From Candidatus Omnitrophota bacterium (GTDB lineage: Bacteria > Omnitrophota > Gorgyraeia > Gygaellales > Profunditerraquicolaceae), in assembly GCA_023818655.1 (NCBI GenBank), contig JAMWCI010000006.1, positions 1 through 37,703 on the forward strand: a stretch of 37,703 nt of DNA, written 5' to 3'. Position numbers and translations under genes: made by a program. Shown here in pieces: positions 28,414 through 37,703 of this stretch (its first letter is position 1; the number at the start of each line of letters is the position of its first letter). The notes below the pieces were generated by a model that saw only the letters and a list, made by a program, of their open reading frames with translations, did no database searches and was not told where the DNA came from.

Positions 28414-28656
28414 TTATTTCTTACTTAATCTTACTTTTCCTTCAGCAATCTCAAGCAAAGCAACAGTAGATGACTTGACATTCGCCCCTACCTCAACCAG
28501 CTTGGGTTGTCCTTCAGAAATCTCTATTGCCCTCTTAGAAGCCAAATTTACCAGTTTATAAACAGAATTACTGCATTTATCCAAAAGTTTCTCTAAAGGC
28601 ACTTCTCTTGTCATCATAGCTCTTACTATTTTGTAGCGATAACGGGCTGCTGCCAT
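28414..28656 (-). CDS. rpoZ: DNA-directed RNA polymerase omega subunit
   Basis: EKLLDKCSNSVYKLVNLASKRAIEISEGQPKLVE...KSSTVALLEIAEGKV. Confidence 0.87.
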   Translation of the reverse strand: MAAARYRYKIVRAMMTREVPLEKLLDKCSNSVYKLVNLASKRAIEISEGQPKLVEVGANVKSSTVALLEIAEGKVRLSKK

Positions 28657-28694
28657 TATTGGCAGCAGCCCGTTGGTTTTACTTTTGTCTCTCT

Positions 28695-30338
<1,644 letters not shown>

Positions 30339-30767
30339 TTAATCGGCAACGATAGCCAAGACATCGTCTTCTCTAATAATCAAATGCTCCTCATCATTTA
30401 ACTTTATTTCTGTTCCCGAATATTTGCCATAAAGGATTCTATCTCCAACCTTAACCTCTAACGGATGAATCTTGCCGTCTTCTAACACCTTACCCTTACC
30501 TACTGCTATTACCCTGCCCTCCTGCGGTCTTTCTTTGGCAGTATCTGGCAAGATAATTCCTCCCCTGGTTTTTTCTTCCGCCTCCAAAGGTTTAACCAAG
30601 ATTCTGTCTCCCAATGGTGTAATCTGCATAGACGCCTCCTCCTTTCCTTGAATATCCCATTTGCTTACGCCTGATTTTATTTCCTGTTTCTGTTCAGGGT
30701 TTTTTTTATTTGGCATCTTCCTTCGCACCAAAGATTCCTTTTTGCCAACAACTTTTCTCTTCTTCAT
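30339..30767 (-). CDS. groES: Co-chaperonin GroES; ORF has a 46-aa basic N-terminal extension, alternative start at 30629
   Basis: [48 protein letters not shown]...[28 protein letters not shown]. Internal GGAGGAGG precedes ATG 30629. Confidence 0.96.
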   Translation of the reverse strand: MKKRKVVGKKESLVRRKMPNKKNPEQKQEIKSGVSKWDIQGKEEASMQITPLGDRILVKPLEAEEKTRGGIILPDTAKERPQEGRVIAVGKGKVLEDGKIHPLEVKVGDRILYGKYSGTEIKLNDEEHLIIREDDVLAIVAD

Positions 30768-30796
30768 CTAAAAACAATATCACCTCCTTTGCGAAT

Positions 30797-30822
30797 TAAG
30801 ATAACAAAATATTTTAATCTTA
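30797..30822. promoter_or_regulatory. Imperfect palindrome upstream of the groES ORF, candidate operator
   Basis: TAAGATAACAAAATATTTTAATCTTA: TAAGAT/ATCTTA arms around AAAATATTTT. Confidence 0.35.
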
Positions 30823-30887
30823 TTTTCTTGCTCGGATTTTATGTTGCGGATTATTTATTTGTTGCGGATAATTCTGTATTTTCTCTC

Positions 30888-31565
30888 TTATAATACCTGA
30901 ATCTTTTTCCCTGATGCTTCTTTATCCACATAGACAGCTGTTTTGGCAATCTTAATAGTTAATACTCCATCCTTATAATCTGCGGTTATCTCATCCTCTT
31001 TTATATTCTCGGGCAGTGAAATAACCCTTGAAAAATGCCCATAGCTTCTTTCCTGTTTAAAAAACTTATCCGCCTTCTCTTCTTCAAGCACGGTTTCTCG
31101 TTCGCCAGAGACCTTAAGTATTTTGTTCTTGATTTCAACATTTATTTTATCCTTATTCATTCCAGGCAAATCCATTGTTATCGTATAATGCGTCTTGTCT
31201 TCCCTAATATCTATATCCGGCTCAAAGAAATTTTCTTCAGTAAAAGACAATAACCCCTGACTTCCCAGGTTTCTTTTTAGGTTCTCGGCAAATATCTTGT
31301 TAAAACGTTGATGCATTCGCCTCATTTCTTCAAATGGCTTAAATTTATCAACAAAGAAATCATCCCGTTGCCAGTCATCATTAAAAATCCTCTGAATAAA
31401 TCTTGTAATCGGCGATTTCCACAGACTTACCGAGGAGCCAACTTTCAGCGCGACATTTCCAAACTTATCTATACGTTTCTTTAGGATAATCAGATACGCC
31501 CCTTCAACCACTAAGCCGATACTCAATATTATTATCAAAACTATTAATATCTTCTGATTTTTCAT
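30888..31565 (-). CDS. Membrane-anchored Hsp20/alpha-crystallin protein
   Basis: N-terminal TM (ILIVLIIILSIGLVVEGAYLIIL), then FEEMRRMHQRFNKIFAE...EPDIDIREDKTHYTITMDLPGMNKDKINVEIKNKILKVSGERE...GHFSRVISLPENIKEDEITADYKDGVLTIKI. Confidence 0.92.
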   Translation of the reverse strand: MKNQKILIVLIIILSIGLVVEGAYLIILKKRIDKFGNVALKVGSSVSLWKSPITRFIQRIFNDDWQRDDFFVDKFKPFEEMRRMHQRFNKIFAENLKRNLGSQGLLSFTEENFFEPDIDIREDKTHYTITMDLPGMNKDKINVEIKNKILKVSGERETVLEEEKADKFFKQERSYGHFSRVISLPENIKEDEITADYKDGVLTIKIAKTAVYVDKEASGKKIQVL

Positions 31566-31599
31566 CTTGTGATATTCACTTATGAATGCGGGTTGTTAA

Positions 31600-31626
31600 G
31601 CTGCGGCACTGAGCTTATGCCGCAGC
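31600..31626 (-). terminator. Stem-loop downstream of the Hsp20 gene, possible terminator
   Basis: GCTGCGGCA - 9 nt - TGCCGCAGC, perfect 9-bp GC-rich stem; weak U-tract. Confidence 0.45.
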
Positions 31627-31651
31627 CTTAATTTTAAAGCCTATTCTCTGT

Positions 31652-32035
31652 TTAATCTTTAATTTCAATTCTTTTTGGCTGATCCTGACTGGACTTAACT
31701 AGTCTTACCCTTAATATACCGTTTTCATATTGAGCGTCGATTTTGTTCATGTCAATTTCTTCCCCGATTACAAAGGTCCTTGCATACTCCAGCGGACAGC
31801 GTTCTCTATGAATAACAGTATATCCTTTAGGCACGACTTCGTCTTGCTCCCTCGTCTTGCCTCTTATCGTTAATTCATTTCCTTTAAGCTCAAGCGCTAT
31901 ATCTTCTCTGGTTAAACCCGTCATCTCGGCTTCAAGAATGACTTCTTTATCGGTCTCCTGTATATTAACTAAAGGCTGTATAACCCTTGGCTCAAACCGC
32001 CTTGCCCTGTGTTTAACAAAGGTCATCTTCAACAC
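31652..32035 (-). CDS. Hsp20/alpha-crystallin protein; likely start ATG at ~32026
   Basis: PLVNIQETDKEVILEAEMTGLTREDIALELKGNELTIRGKTREQ...CPLEYARTFVIGEEIDMNKIDAQYENGILRVRLVKS. Confidence 0.92.
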   Translation of the reverse strand: MLKMTFVKHRARRFEPRVIQPLVNIQETDKEVILEAEMTGLTREDIALELKGNELTIRGKTREQDEVVPKGYTVIHRERCPLEYARTFVIGEEIDMNKIDAQYENGILRVRLVKSSQDQPKRIEIKD

Positions 32036-32048
32036 CTCCCCCGCACCC

Positions 32049-32082
32049 TAAAGTAACGTCTCGAAAACGAGACGTTACTTTA
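32049..32082. promoter_or_regulatory. Perfect 15-bp stem-loop spanning the stop codon of the first Hsp20 gene
   Basis: TAAAGTAACGTCTCG-AAAA-CGAGACGTTACTTTA, read directly. Confidence 0.7.
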
Positions 32083-32554
32083 TGTCTATTTTAAGCTGTT
32101 TAGGCTTTGCTTCTTCTTTCTTGGGAAGCACCAATTCCAAAACGCCATTTTTGTAGGTGGCGTTTACCTTAGAAGCATCCACTTCCGCGGGAAGGCGAAT
32201 TGCCCTGTTGAAAGAACCGTAGAAACGCTCTGTCCTGACAAAGTCTTTCTCTTTTGTTTCTTTCTCTTGTTTCTTCTCTCCCTTTATTATCAAGATATCT
32301 TTATTAACAGAAACCTCTATTTCATCTTTTTTCATCCCAGGGATATCGGCCTTAACCATAACGTTGCCCTTGGAATCGTAGATATCTACAGCTGGGCTCC
32401 AAGCGCCTTCCAGCAAGCCTACATCACGGTCGCTCCACCTCAACAAAGAAGAGTCAAACAATCTGTTCATTTCATTCTGAATTGCCTCCAGGTCCCTAAA
32501 AGGATCCCACCACATTTCTCTTGGCCTCCAAGGTATAAGCGCCATAGTTAACAC
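32075..32554 (-). CDS. Hsp20/alpha-crystallin small heat-shock protein
   Basis: MALIPWRPREMWWDPFRDLEAIQNEMNRLFDS...WSPAVDIYDSKGNVMVKADIPGMKKDEIEVSVNKDILIIKGEKKQE...FNRAIRLPAEVDASKVNATYKNGVLELVLPKKEEAKPKQLKIDIK. Confidence 0.97.
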   Translation of the reverse strand: MLTMALIPWRPREMWWDPFRDLEAIQNEMNRLFDSSLLRWSDRDVGLLEGAWSPAVDIYDSKGNVMVKADIPGMKKDEIEVSVNKDILIIKGEKKQEKETKEKDFVRTERFYGSFNRAIRLPAEVDASKVNATYKNGVLELVLPKKEEAKPKQLKIDIK

Positions 32555-32659
32555 CCCCTTTCAAAATTATTTATTTTGTCCTCTCTTCAATTTAACATTC
32601 ACAGCTGAAACTCATCTGTCTTCTCTTGCGTTTTTTTAACCGCCTCATCATCTTTCTTT

Positions 32660-32686
32660 TTAGCACTCTTTATATTGGAGTACCAA
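32660..32686. promoter_or_regulatory. CIRCE-like HrcA operator
   Basis: TTAGCACTC-TTTATATTG-GAGTACCAA against consensus TTAGCACTC-N9-GAGTGCTAA: left half perfect, 2 mismatches in the right half. Upstream of the hsp20 gene. Confidence 0.8.
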
Positions 32687-32703
32687 TGCCAAAGTAAAAA
32701 AAA

Positions 32704-32997
32704 TTAATCCTTTTTAAAGATTTTCTTCTCAATCTCTAATATAACTTTTAAACCATCCACCTTTACCTTCTTTTCTTTCATCAGGTACCAAATATGGCTC
32801 AATCTATCCAACTCACCCTTAGAATAAAGTCGCGATTTCCCTTTTTTTCTGGGTGGACGAACAATGTTCTCTTTATCAAGCTGCTTGAGCACCCAGACCG
32901 GTATGCCTAAAAGCCGGTGGATAACGCCGCTGGTATATACCGGCTCATTTATGTCAACATCAAAAACATCGCCGTATTTGACTTCTTTTTTCATCAC
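32704..32997 (-). CDS. MerR-family (HspR-like) transcriptional regulator
   Basis: INEPVYTSGVIHRLLGIPVWVLKQLDKENIVRPPRKKGKSRLYSKGELDRLSHIWYLMKEKKVKVDGLKVILEIE. Confidence 0.82.
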   Translation of the reverse strand: MMKKEVKYGDVFDVDINEPVYTSGVIHRLLGIPVWVLKQLDKENIVRPPRKKGKSRLYSKGELDRLSHIWYLMKEKKVKVDGLKVILEIEKKIFKKD

Positions 32998-33002
32998 TTA
33001 AA

Positions 33003-33031
33003 TATATAACACATTTCTCGAATTTTGTCAA
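33003..33031 (-). promoter_or_regulatory. Sigma70-type promoter of the MerR-like gene
   Basis: Minus strand TTGACA - 17 bp - TATATA. Confidence 0.75.
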
Positions 33032-33110
33032 GTGTTTTTCGTAAATTTTTTTTCGTTTTTCGTAATTATAAATTTAACATGCGCTAACAGCCATCGCAAC
33101 CATCCAAAAA

Positions 33111-34226
33111 TTAATCTGTCCTTGTTTTTTTCCATACAGAATAGCATCTCTCGTAAGCGGTGAAAGCTGGCTTTTTGGAAAAATCCCAGCGCACCAGACC
33201 AAAGTAATCCACGCCGTTACCCCAATGATTCTTGCAATCGCGGAAAAACGCCCAAAAAACTCTCTCAATGTATTTTTGCTCGGGCAATTTTGTGTAAACT
33301 TCTTTTAAAAATTGCGCCTGTTGGCGCTCGGTGGGATTCTCGCCCATCCACCACGCCGCTACTTCCCGATTGTTTACCCCGGGACAACCTATCTCCGTCA
33401 CCCAGATTTTCTTGTCGCTATCTCCGTTTCTGGACATAATCTTATAGGCAGTAGCAGTGGTAGCCAATACTGTTTTTACCGCGTTCTTATGCAAAGGCGT
33501 CTCAAAGATATGGATATTGAGTATATCAAAATAACCTTTTCCGCCATGGTCATAAAGATTATTGACACTAGCAATACCGTTGGCCAAACCTCCATTTAAA
33601 ATCTTGCAGTTAGGGTCTATCTTCTTTGCAGTCAGGTAAACTTCCCTTAAAAGTGCGCAGTAAGAACGCAGACCATCCTGATTTTTCCAGTAGATAGAAG
33701 AATCTGGCTCATTCCAGAGTTCCCAATATCTGACTCTGCCTTTGTAGCGTTCAATGACTTTGGAGACGTATCTTAAAAAAAAATTATTCTCTCGCGGAGG
33801 ACAATTCCACTTTCCGCAATCAGAGGCCCAATCCGTACTGTATTGGAGTATACCCAGTATCTTGATATCGGCAAGGGTCACTGTTTCCACAATGCGGTCG
33901 TATTTATCAAAAATAAACCGACCCTCCTGCGGTTCGATATCGCTCCATAAAAAATCCACTCTTACCCAGCCCACGCCTGCCTCTTTCATCAGTTTGACTG
34001 CTTTCGTAATCTCTTTTACCGAAGGATATTTATAATTATTCCAAGCGTGATTCCAATGTAAGAACTCCAGTACCCCAAAGGGATTATCGTCATTCTCATT
34101 ATTAACGGCAGCCAAGGTTTCCTCCATTTTCTCCTCCCGTATATCTGCCTGCGCAGAGAATACGCAAAAAATAGAAAAAACAAAAATCAGAATCAATAAA
34201 TGTTTTTTATCTGACACTCTCTTCAT
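33111..34226 (-). CDS. Secreted cellulase-like glycoside hydrolase (clan GH-A fold, GH39/GH5-like)
   Basis: Signal peptide; MKEAGVGWVRVDFLWSDIEPQEGRFIFDKYDRIVE...VRYWELWNEPDSSIYW (acid/base E)...KIWVTEIGCPG (nucleophile E). Confidence 0.85.
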   Translation of the reverse strand: MKRVSDKKHLLILIFVFSIFCVFSAQADIREEKMEETLAAVNNENDDNPFGVLEFLHWNHAWNNYKYPSVKEITKAVKLMKEAGVGWVRVDFLWSDIEPQEGRFIFDKYDRIVETVTLADIKILGILQYSTDWASDCGKWNCPPRENNFFLRYVSKVIERYKGRVRYWELWNEPDSSIYWKNQDGLRSYCALLREVYLTAKKIDPNCKILNGGLANGIASVNNLYDHGGKGYFDILNIHIFETPLHKNAVKTVLATTATAYKIMSRNGDSDKKIWVTEIGCPGVNNREVAAWWMGENPTERQQAQFLKEVYTKLPEQKYIERVFWAFFRDCKNHWGNGVDYFGLVRWDFSKKPAFTAYERCYSVWKKTRTD

Positions 34227-35586
34227 GCGGCTGGTCTTCTATATTGACGTAATCTTCAAAACTCATCGTCTGGCCCAGTTCCTGTTTTACAATGCGAATC
34301 CTGTCCGGGACATAAGGATGAGTTTTGAAATATGATTTTGGCCGTAGCGGCTGACGCCGCTCAGTTTCCTGCAGCTTCTTAAGAAAACTAATCATTCCCG
34401 ACGAGTCGTAACCGGCAAGTCTTGCATAACGTGTTCCCAATTGGTCTGCTAAAAGTTCATCCTCACGAGAATACCCAAGCATCAGTTGCATAAATGCCGT
34501 ATCTATGGTCGCACCTACTTCTCCTGAACCAGACGCATAAGCAATGACTAAACGCAACAGAGAATAACCGTACATGCCCTGCAACTTTTTAATCGCGTGC
34601 CGCGCAACCACATGGCCTACCTCATGCCCTAAAACACAGGCCAGCTCGCTGTCATTGGCTATTTTATCTATCAGCCCGGTATTCACATATATAAAACCTC
34701 CGGGTAGAGAAAACGCATTTACCTCTTTATCCTCCAATACCTTAAATATATAATCTATCTCCTTTCTGTCGCAGACAGCAACAATTTTCTTTCCGATATC
34801 CCTGACCCGTTTCTGAACCAGAGGGTCATCTGCTAATTTGTATTGCTTTTCCACCTCTCTAGAGATAGCCTGACCCATGGCTACTTCTTTGTCCGTATTA
34901 TAATAATAAATTTCCTGCTCTCCGGTAACAATATTATATTCAGTGGAACAGCCGAATATAAACAAAGGACAGATGAAAAACAGCAGGAAAATAAATATCT
35001 TTACATCCAATCTCTTAAGTAAAAGACGCACTCTTCTCAAAGGCAATCCTACCACATTGTAGAAACAACCCTCAATACGTCGGATAAACAAAGCGCCTTT
35101 TCCCTGAATATCAAAGCTGCCCGCTTTATTTAAAGGATTAATCTGTCTAAGATAATTTTTTATTTCTTTATCGGTTAACTTATCCATATAGACTCTGGTT
35201 TTTTCACAATCCACTAATTCTATCTTTCTATCCTTATCCAACACGGCAACACCTGTATAGATATCTTGCGGTCCACCAGAAAGCTCTTTAAGCATATCTC
35301 TGGCCTCCTTCAGATTTCTGGGTTTGCCAAATATCTTATTGTTTTTTACGGTTATCGTATCTGCGGCAATCACCACTCCACTTTTTATCCTTGCGGCTAC
35401 GCCCCGCGCTTTCTGCATAGCATTAATCTTCACCAAACCTGCATAGCTGAGATTGTCAACGTCAATATTTTCCTCCTCTTTTATCCCCGCAGGCATAGCC
35501 TTAAACCTTAATCCCAATATTTTAAATATCTCTCTGCGCGCCCTTGACTCTGTGGCCAGATATATCTTTCTTTTCACGGTTTTCAT
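34207..35586 (-). CDS. Fusion protein: N-terminal Maf-like nucleotide pyrophosphatase and C-terminal M48-family metalloprotease
   Basis: Maf: IYLATESRARREIFKILGL...VVIAADTITVKNNKIFGKPRNLKEARDMLKELSGGPQDIYTGVAV...INPLNKAGSFDIQGKGALFIRRIEGCFYNVVGLPL. M48: FSLPGGFIYVNTGLIDKIANDSELACVLGHEVGHVVARHAIKK, with a lipobox-like IFGC between them. Confidence 0.88.
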   Translation of the reverse strand: MKTVKRKIYLATESRARREIFKILGLRFKAMPAGIKEEENIDVDNLSYAGLVKINAMQKARGVAARIKSGVVIAADTITVKNNKIFGKPRNLKEARDMLKELSGGPQDIYTGVAVLDKDRKIELVDCEKTRVYMDKLTDKEIKNYLRQINPLNKAGSFDIQGKGALFIRRIEGCFYNVVGLPLRRVRLLLKRLDVKIFIFLLFFICPLFIFGCSTEYNIVTGEQEIYYYNTDKEVAMGQAISREVEKQYKLADDPLVQKRVRDIGKKIVAVCDRKEIDYIFKVLEDKEVNAFSLPGGFIYVNTGLIDKIANDSELACVLGHEVGHVVARHAIKKLQGMYGYSLLRLVIAYASGSGEVGATIDTAFMQLMLGYSREDELLADQLGTRYARLAGYDSSGMISFLKKLQETERRQPLRPKSYFKTHPYVPDRIRIVKQELGQTMSFEDYVNIEDQPHEESVR

Positions 35587-35625
35587 AAGATTGGTTTTTG
35601 CTTCTTCCGTACGCTATAGATACAA

Positions 35626-36864
35626 TTAAGATAATGCGGCACTTTCGCCGGCAAGATAACCGGTAGAGAATGCCGCCTGCAGATTAAAGCCTCCTGTATC
35701 CGCATCCACATCTATCATCTCACCGGCAAAATACAAACCTTTAACAATACGCGATTCCATGGTGCGCGGATTTATCTGGCTCAAAGATACGCCGCCCTGA
35801 GTCACCATCGCCTCCTCTAGGGGCGCAGTACGTTCAATATCCATGCGGAATCCCTTCAGCAGGTCGGCTAACCGTTGCCGTTCTTTGCGCGTAATATAAC
35901 TTGCCTTTTTTTCTGGGGCGATTTTTGCCAAAGAAATAAAAACATCAACTAATCTTGCCGGCAACAGTTCTTTTGTATTATTGCGCAGATTCTTCCGGGC
36001 ATATTCCCGGAACTGGCGATTAAGGCGCTCTAAAACTTCTTCCCTTGATAAAGCGGGTTTAAGGTCTATTTCTGCGTAAACCCGCCTTCTTTCATTAAGC
36101 CAAGTAGCGATCTTGCCACTTAAGGTAAGGACAAGCGGTCCAGATATACCTGCAGATGTAAACAACAACTCCCCTATTCCTGAAACTATCTCTTTCTTTC
36201 CGTCGCTGAACTTAATCCTGATATTCTTTAATGTCAGCCCTTCCAGGGGATATCTTTGTTTAGTTTCCAAAGGAACAAGGGCAGGCTGAAGCCTAACAAT
36301 AGTATGCCCAAGTCTTTCAGCTATCCTCATTCCCAGTCCGTCTGAACCAGTAAAACTATAAGAAGCTCCACCTGTGGCTAGAATAACCCTGTCACAACTT
36401 AAAGTCTTTCCGTCTTTAAACACGGTGCCTTTAACCCTATTACCCTCTAGAAGTATATCCACGACAATCCTGCCAAAGAGAATCTCTACCTTATTTTTTA
36501 ACAGCTCTCTTTTGAAAAATTTCACTACGGTTGCGGAATTATCGCTCGTTGGGAATACGCGGTTTTGTCTTTCTATCTTCAGCTTTAAACCGCTCTCTGC
36601 GCAAAAAGCCATCAATTCTACATTGAAGAATTTCTTAAAGGCATCCCTAAGGAATTGTCCGCCCGAAAAGAATCTTTCCAAAAACGCATCCAGCTGGCAG
36701 GCGTTGGTGATATTACAACGGCCTTTACCGCTCAAAAGGAGTTTTCTACCCAGAACCGGATTCCTTTCCACCAGCACAACCTCTTGAGCTAACATTGCCG
36801 CACGTATAGCAGCCATTATGCCTGCTGGACCAGCGCCTACAACTACTATCTTTTTTCTTTGCAC
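35626..36864 (-). CDS. NAD(P)/FAD-dependent oxidoreductase, HI0933/YhiN family
   Basis: KIVVVGAGPAGIMAAIRAA...NPVLGRKLLLSGKGRCNITNA...ATGGASYSFTGSDGLG...GVSLSQINPRTMESRIVKGLYFAGEMIDVDADTGGFNLQAAFSTGYLAG. Confidence 0.95.
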   Translation of the reverse strand: MQRKKIVVVGAGPAGIMAAIRAAMLAQEVVLVERNPVLGRKLLLSGKGRCNITNACQLDAFLERFFSGGQFLRDAFKKFFNVELMAFCAESGLKLKIERQNRVFPTSDNSATVVKFFKRELLKNKVEILFGRIVVDILLEGNRVKGTVFKDGKTLSCDRVILATGGASYSFTGSDGLGMRIAERLGHTIVRLQPALVPLETKQRYPLEGLTLKNIRIKFSDGKKEIVSGIGELLFTSAGISGPLVLTLSGKIATWLNERRRVYAEIDLKPALSREEVLERLNRQFREYARKNLRNNTKELLPARLVDVFISLAKIAPEKKASYITRKERQRLADLLKGFRMDIERTAPLEEAMVTQGGVSLSQINPRTMESRIVKGLYFAGEMIDVDADTGGFNLQAAFSTGYLAGESAALS

Positions 36865-36872
36865 AAGGATTA

Positions 36873-37433
36873 TTAAAGGCCGAAATCGGCTATTGTGAAT
36901 ATGGATTCTAGCCTGAGACCTACTTGATTTAAGTTCTTCCGCGCGCCTTCATTCCTGTCTACGACGACAATTGCCGAGTCCACAATCACGCCCAGATTGT
37001 TCAGAATTTCCTTAGACTCAATTAGGGCCTTGCCGGTGGTGGCTACATCATCAACAAGAATCACACGGCTTCCCTTGCGTAAACCAGGACCCTCTATCCT
37101 CTGCTTGGTGCCGTGTTCTTTGGGAGTCTTTCTTACAATAAATGCAGTGATGGGTATCTTTTTGATATAGCTGAGGATAACCAGCGCCCCGACAATAGGG
37201 TCTGCTCCAAGCGTTGGCCCCCCCACAGCGACAATGTCTCTTCCTTTAATCATCTCCAGGATTATGCTGGCAGTAAGATAAGCTCCTTCTGGGGTAAGTG
37301 TAATGATACGACCGTCCAGATAATAATTGCTCTCTCTGCCTGAAGAAAGAATAAATCTTCCCCTTTTCAGCGCTTCCTTTTTCAGAAGCTGGAATAATTT
37401 TTTCTTTAATTCGTTTATGTTTTGGTCTTGCAT
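36873..37433 (-). CDS. pyrE: Orotate phosphoribosyltransferase
   Basis: FILSSGRESNYYLDGRIITLTPEGAYL...VAVGGPTLGADPIVGAL...KEHGTKQRIEGPGLRKGSRVILVDDVATTGKALIES. Confidence 0.95.
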   Translation of the reverse strand: MQDQNINELKKKLFQLLKKEALKRGRFILSSGRESNYYLDGRIITLTPEGAYLTASIILEMIKGRDIVAVGGPTLGADPIVGALVILSYIKKIPITAFIVRKTPKEHGTKQRIEGPGLRKGSRVILVDDVATTGKALIESKEILNNLGVIVDSAIVVVDRNEGARKNLNQVGLRLESIFTIADFGL

Positions 37434-37566
37434 CGCTGGTTGTATTTTACTATTCTAACAGTAGCCTGTCAACACCCCATTAAATTTAGTTAAGCAAGCA
37501 ATATTTCGCACTTTTGTTTTAAACTATCTCTCTTAGGCTGTTTTATTGGTTTTAAGTTTATATGTT

Positions 37567-37703
37567 TTATAAGCCCAAAATCCAAAGGTTAAGGCCGCGT
37601 TCGTTTTTGAAGTAACCCTGTATTTTAATACGCCTGCGTATCTCCTCAAGGAAGCGCTCTAAGTGATTAGTGGTAGAAATCACGGAGCGCACCTCCTTTG
37701 GAA
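37567..37703 (-). mobile_element. C-terminus of an IS256/mutator-type transposase (partial, runs off the right edge)
   Basis: Minus-strand translation PKEVRSVISTTNHLERFLEEIRRRIKIQGYFKNERGLNLWILGL* resembles the conserved C-terminal TTN.lER...EIRRR segment of mutator transposases. Confidence 0.75.

Noticed and set aside
32870-32900. HAIR (HspR operator) motif
   Set aside because: Only a single CTTGAG-like half inside the MerR-like coding region, no convincing inverted partner.

Overview
The window is a gene-dense bacterial segment. Almost all genes are on the minus strand; the exceptions are a serine-recombinase fragment and tRNA-Leu. By gene content it resembles an Omnitrophota-type or similar uncultured Gram-negative lineage, but that is inference only. 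Core content on the minus strand: tRNA-His, tRNA-Arg and tRNA-Pro; rdgB and rph; two-subunit class I fumarase; a queF-queE-queC-queD cluster; murI; an amidase; smpB next to ssrA (tmRNA); an AEC-family permease; a complete MoxR/DUF58/BatA-E operon with a PPIase-like gene inserted; and a proteostasis island. The island holds an HtrA-like protease fused to an alpha-crystallin domain, PlsC, a Zn-ribbon/rpoZ operon, groEL/groES, three Hsp20 genes, a MerR-type regulator and a CIRCE-like operator. After it come a clan-A-like glycoside hydrolase, a Maf-M48 fusion, a HI0933-type flavoprotein, pyrE, and the C-terminus of an IS256-type transposase at the right edge. The best candidates for something undescribed are: (1) the secreted trypsin-like protease with an Hsp20 domain where PDZ domains usually sit; (2) the 168-bp inverted repeat flanking a serine-recombinase fragment beside tRNA-His; (3) the in-frame Maf-M48 fusion; (4) the rpoZ operon with several small Cys-rich proteins, two of them missed by the ORF track; (5) a tmRNA whose tag frame does not give a canonical -LAA end. 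All calls were made by eye, without database searches.
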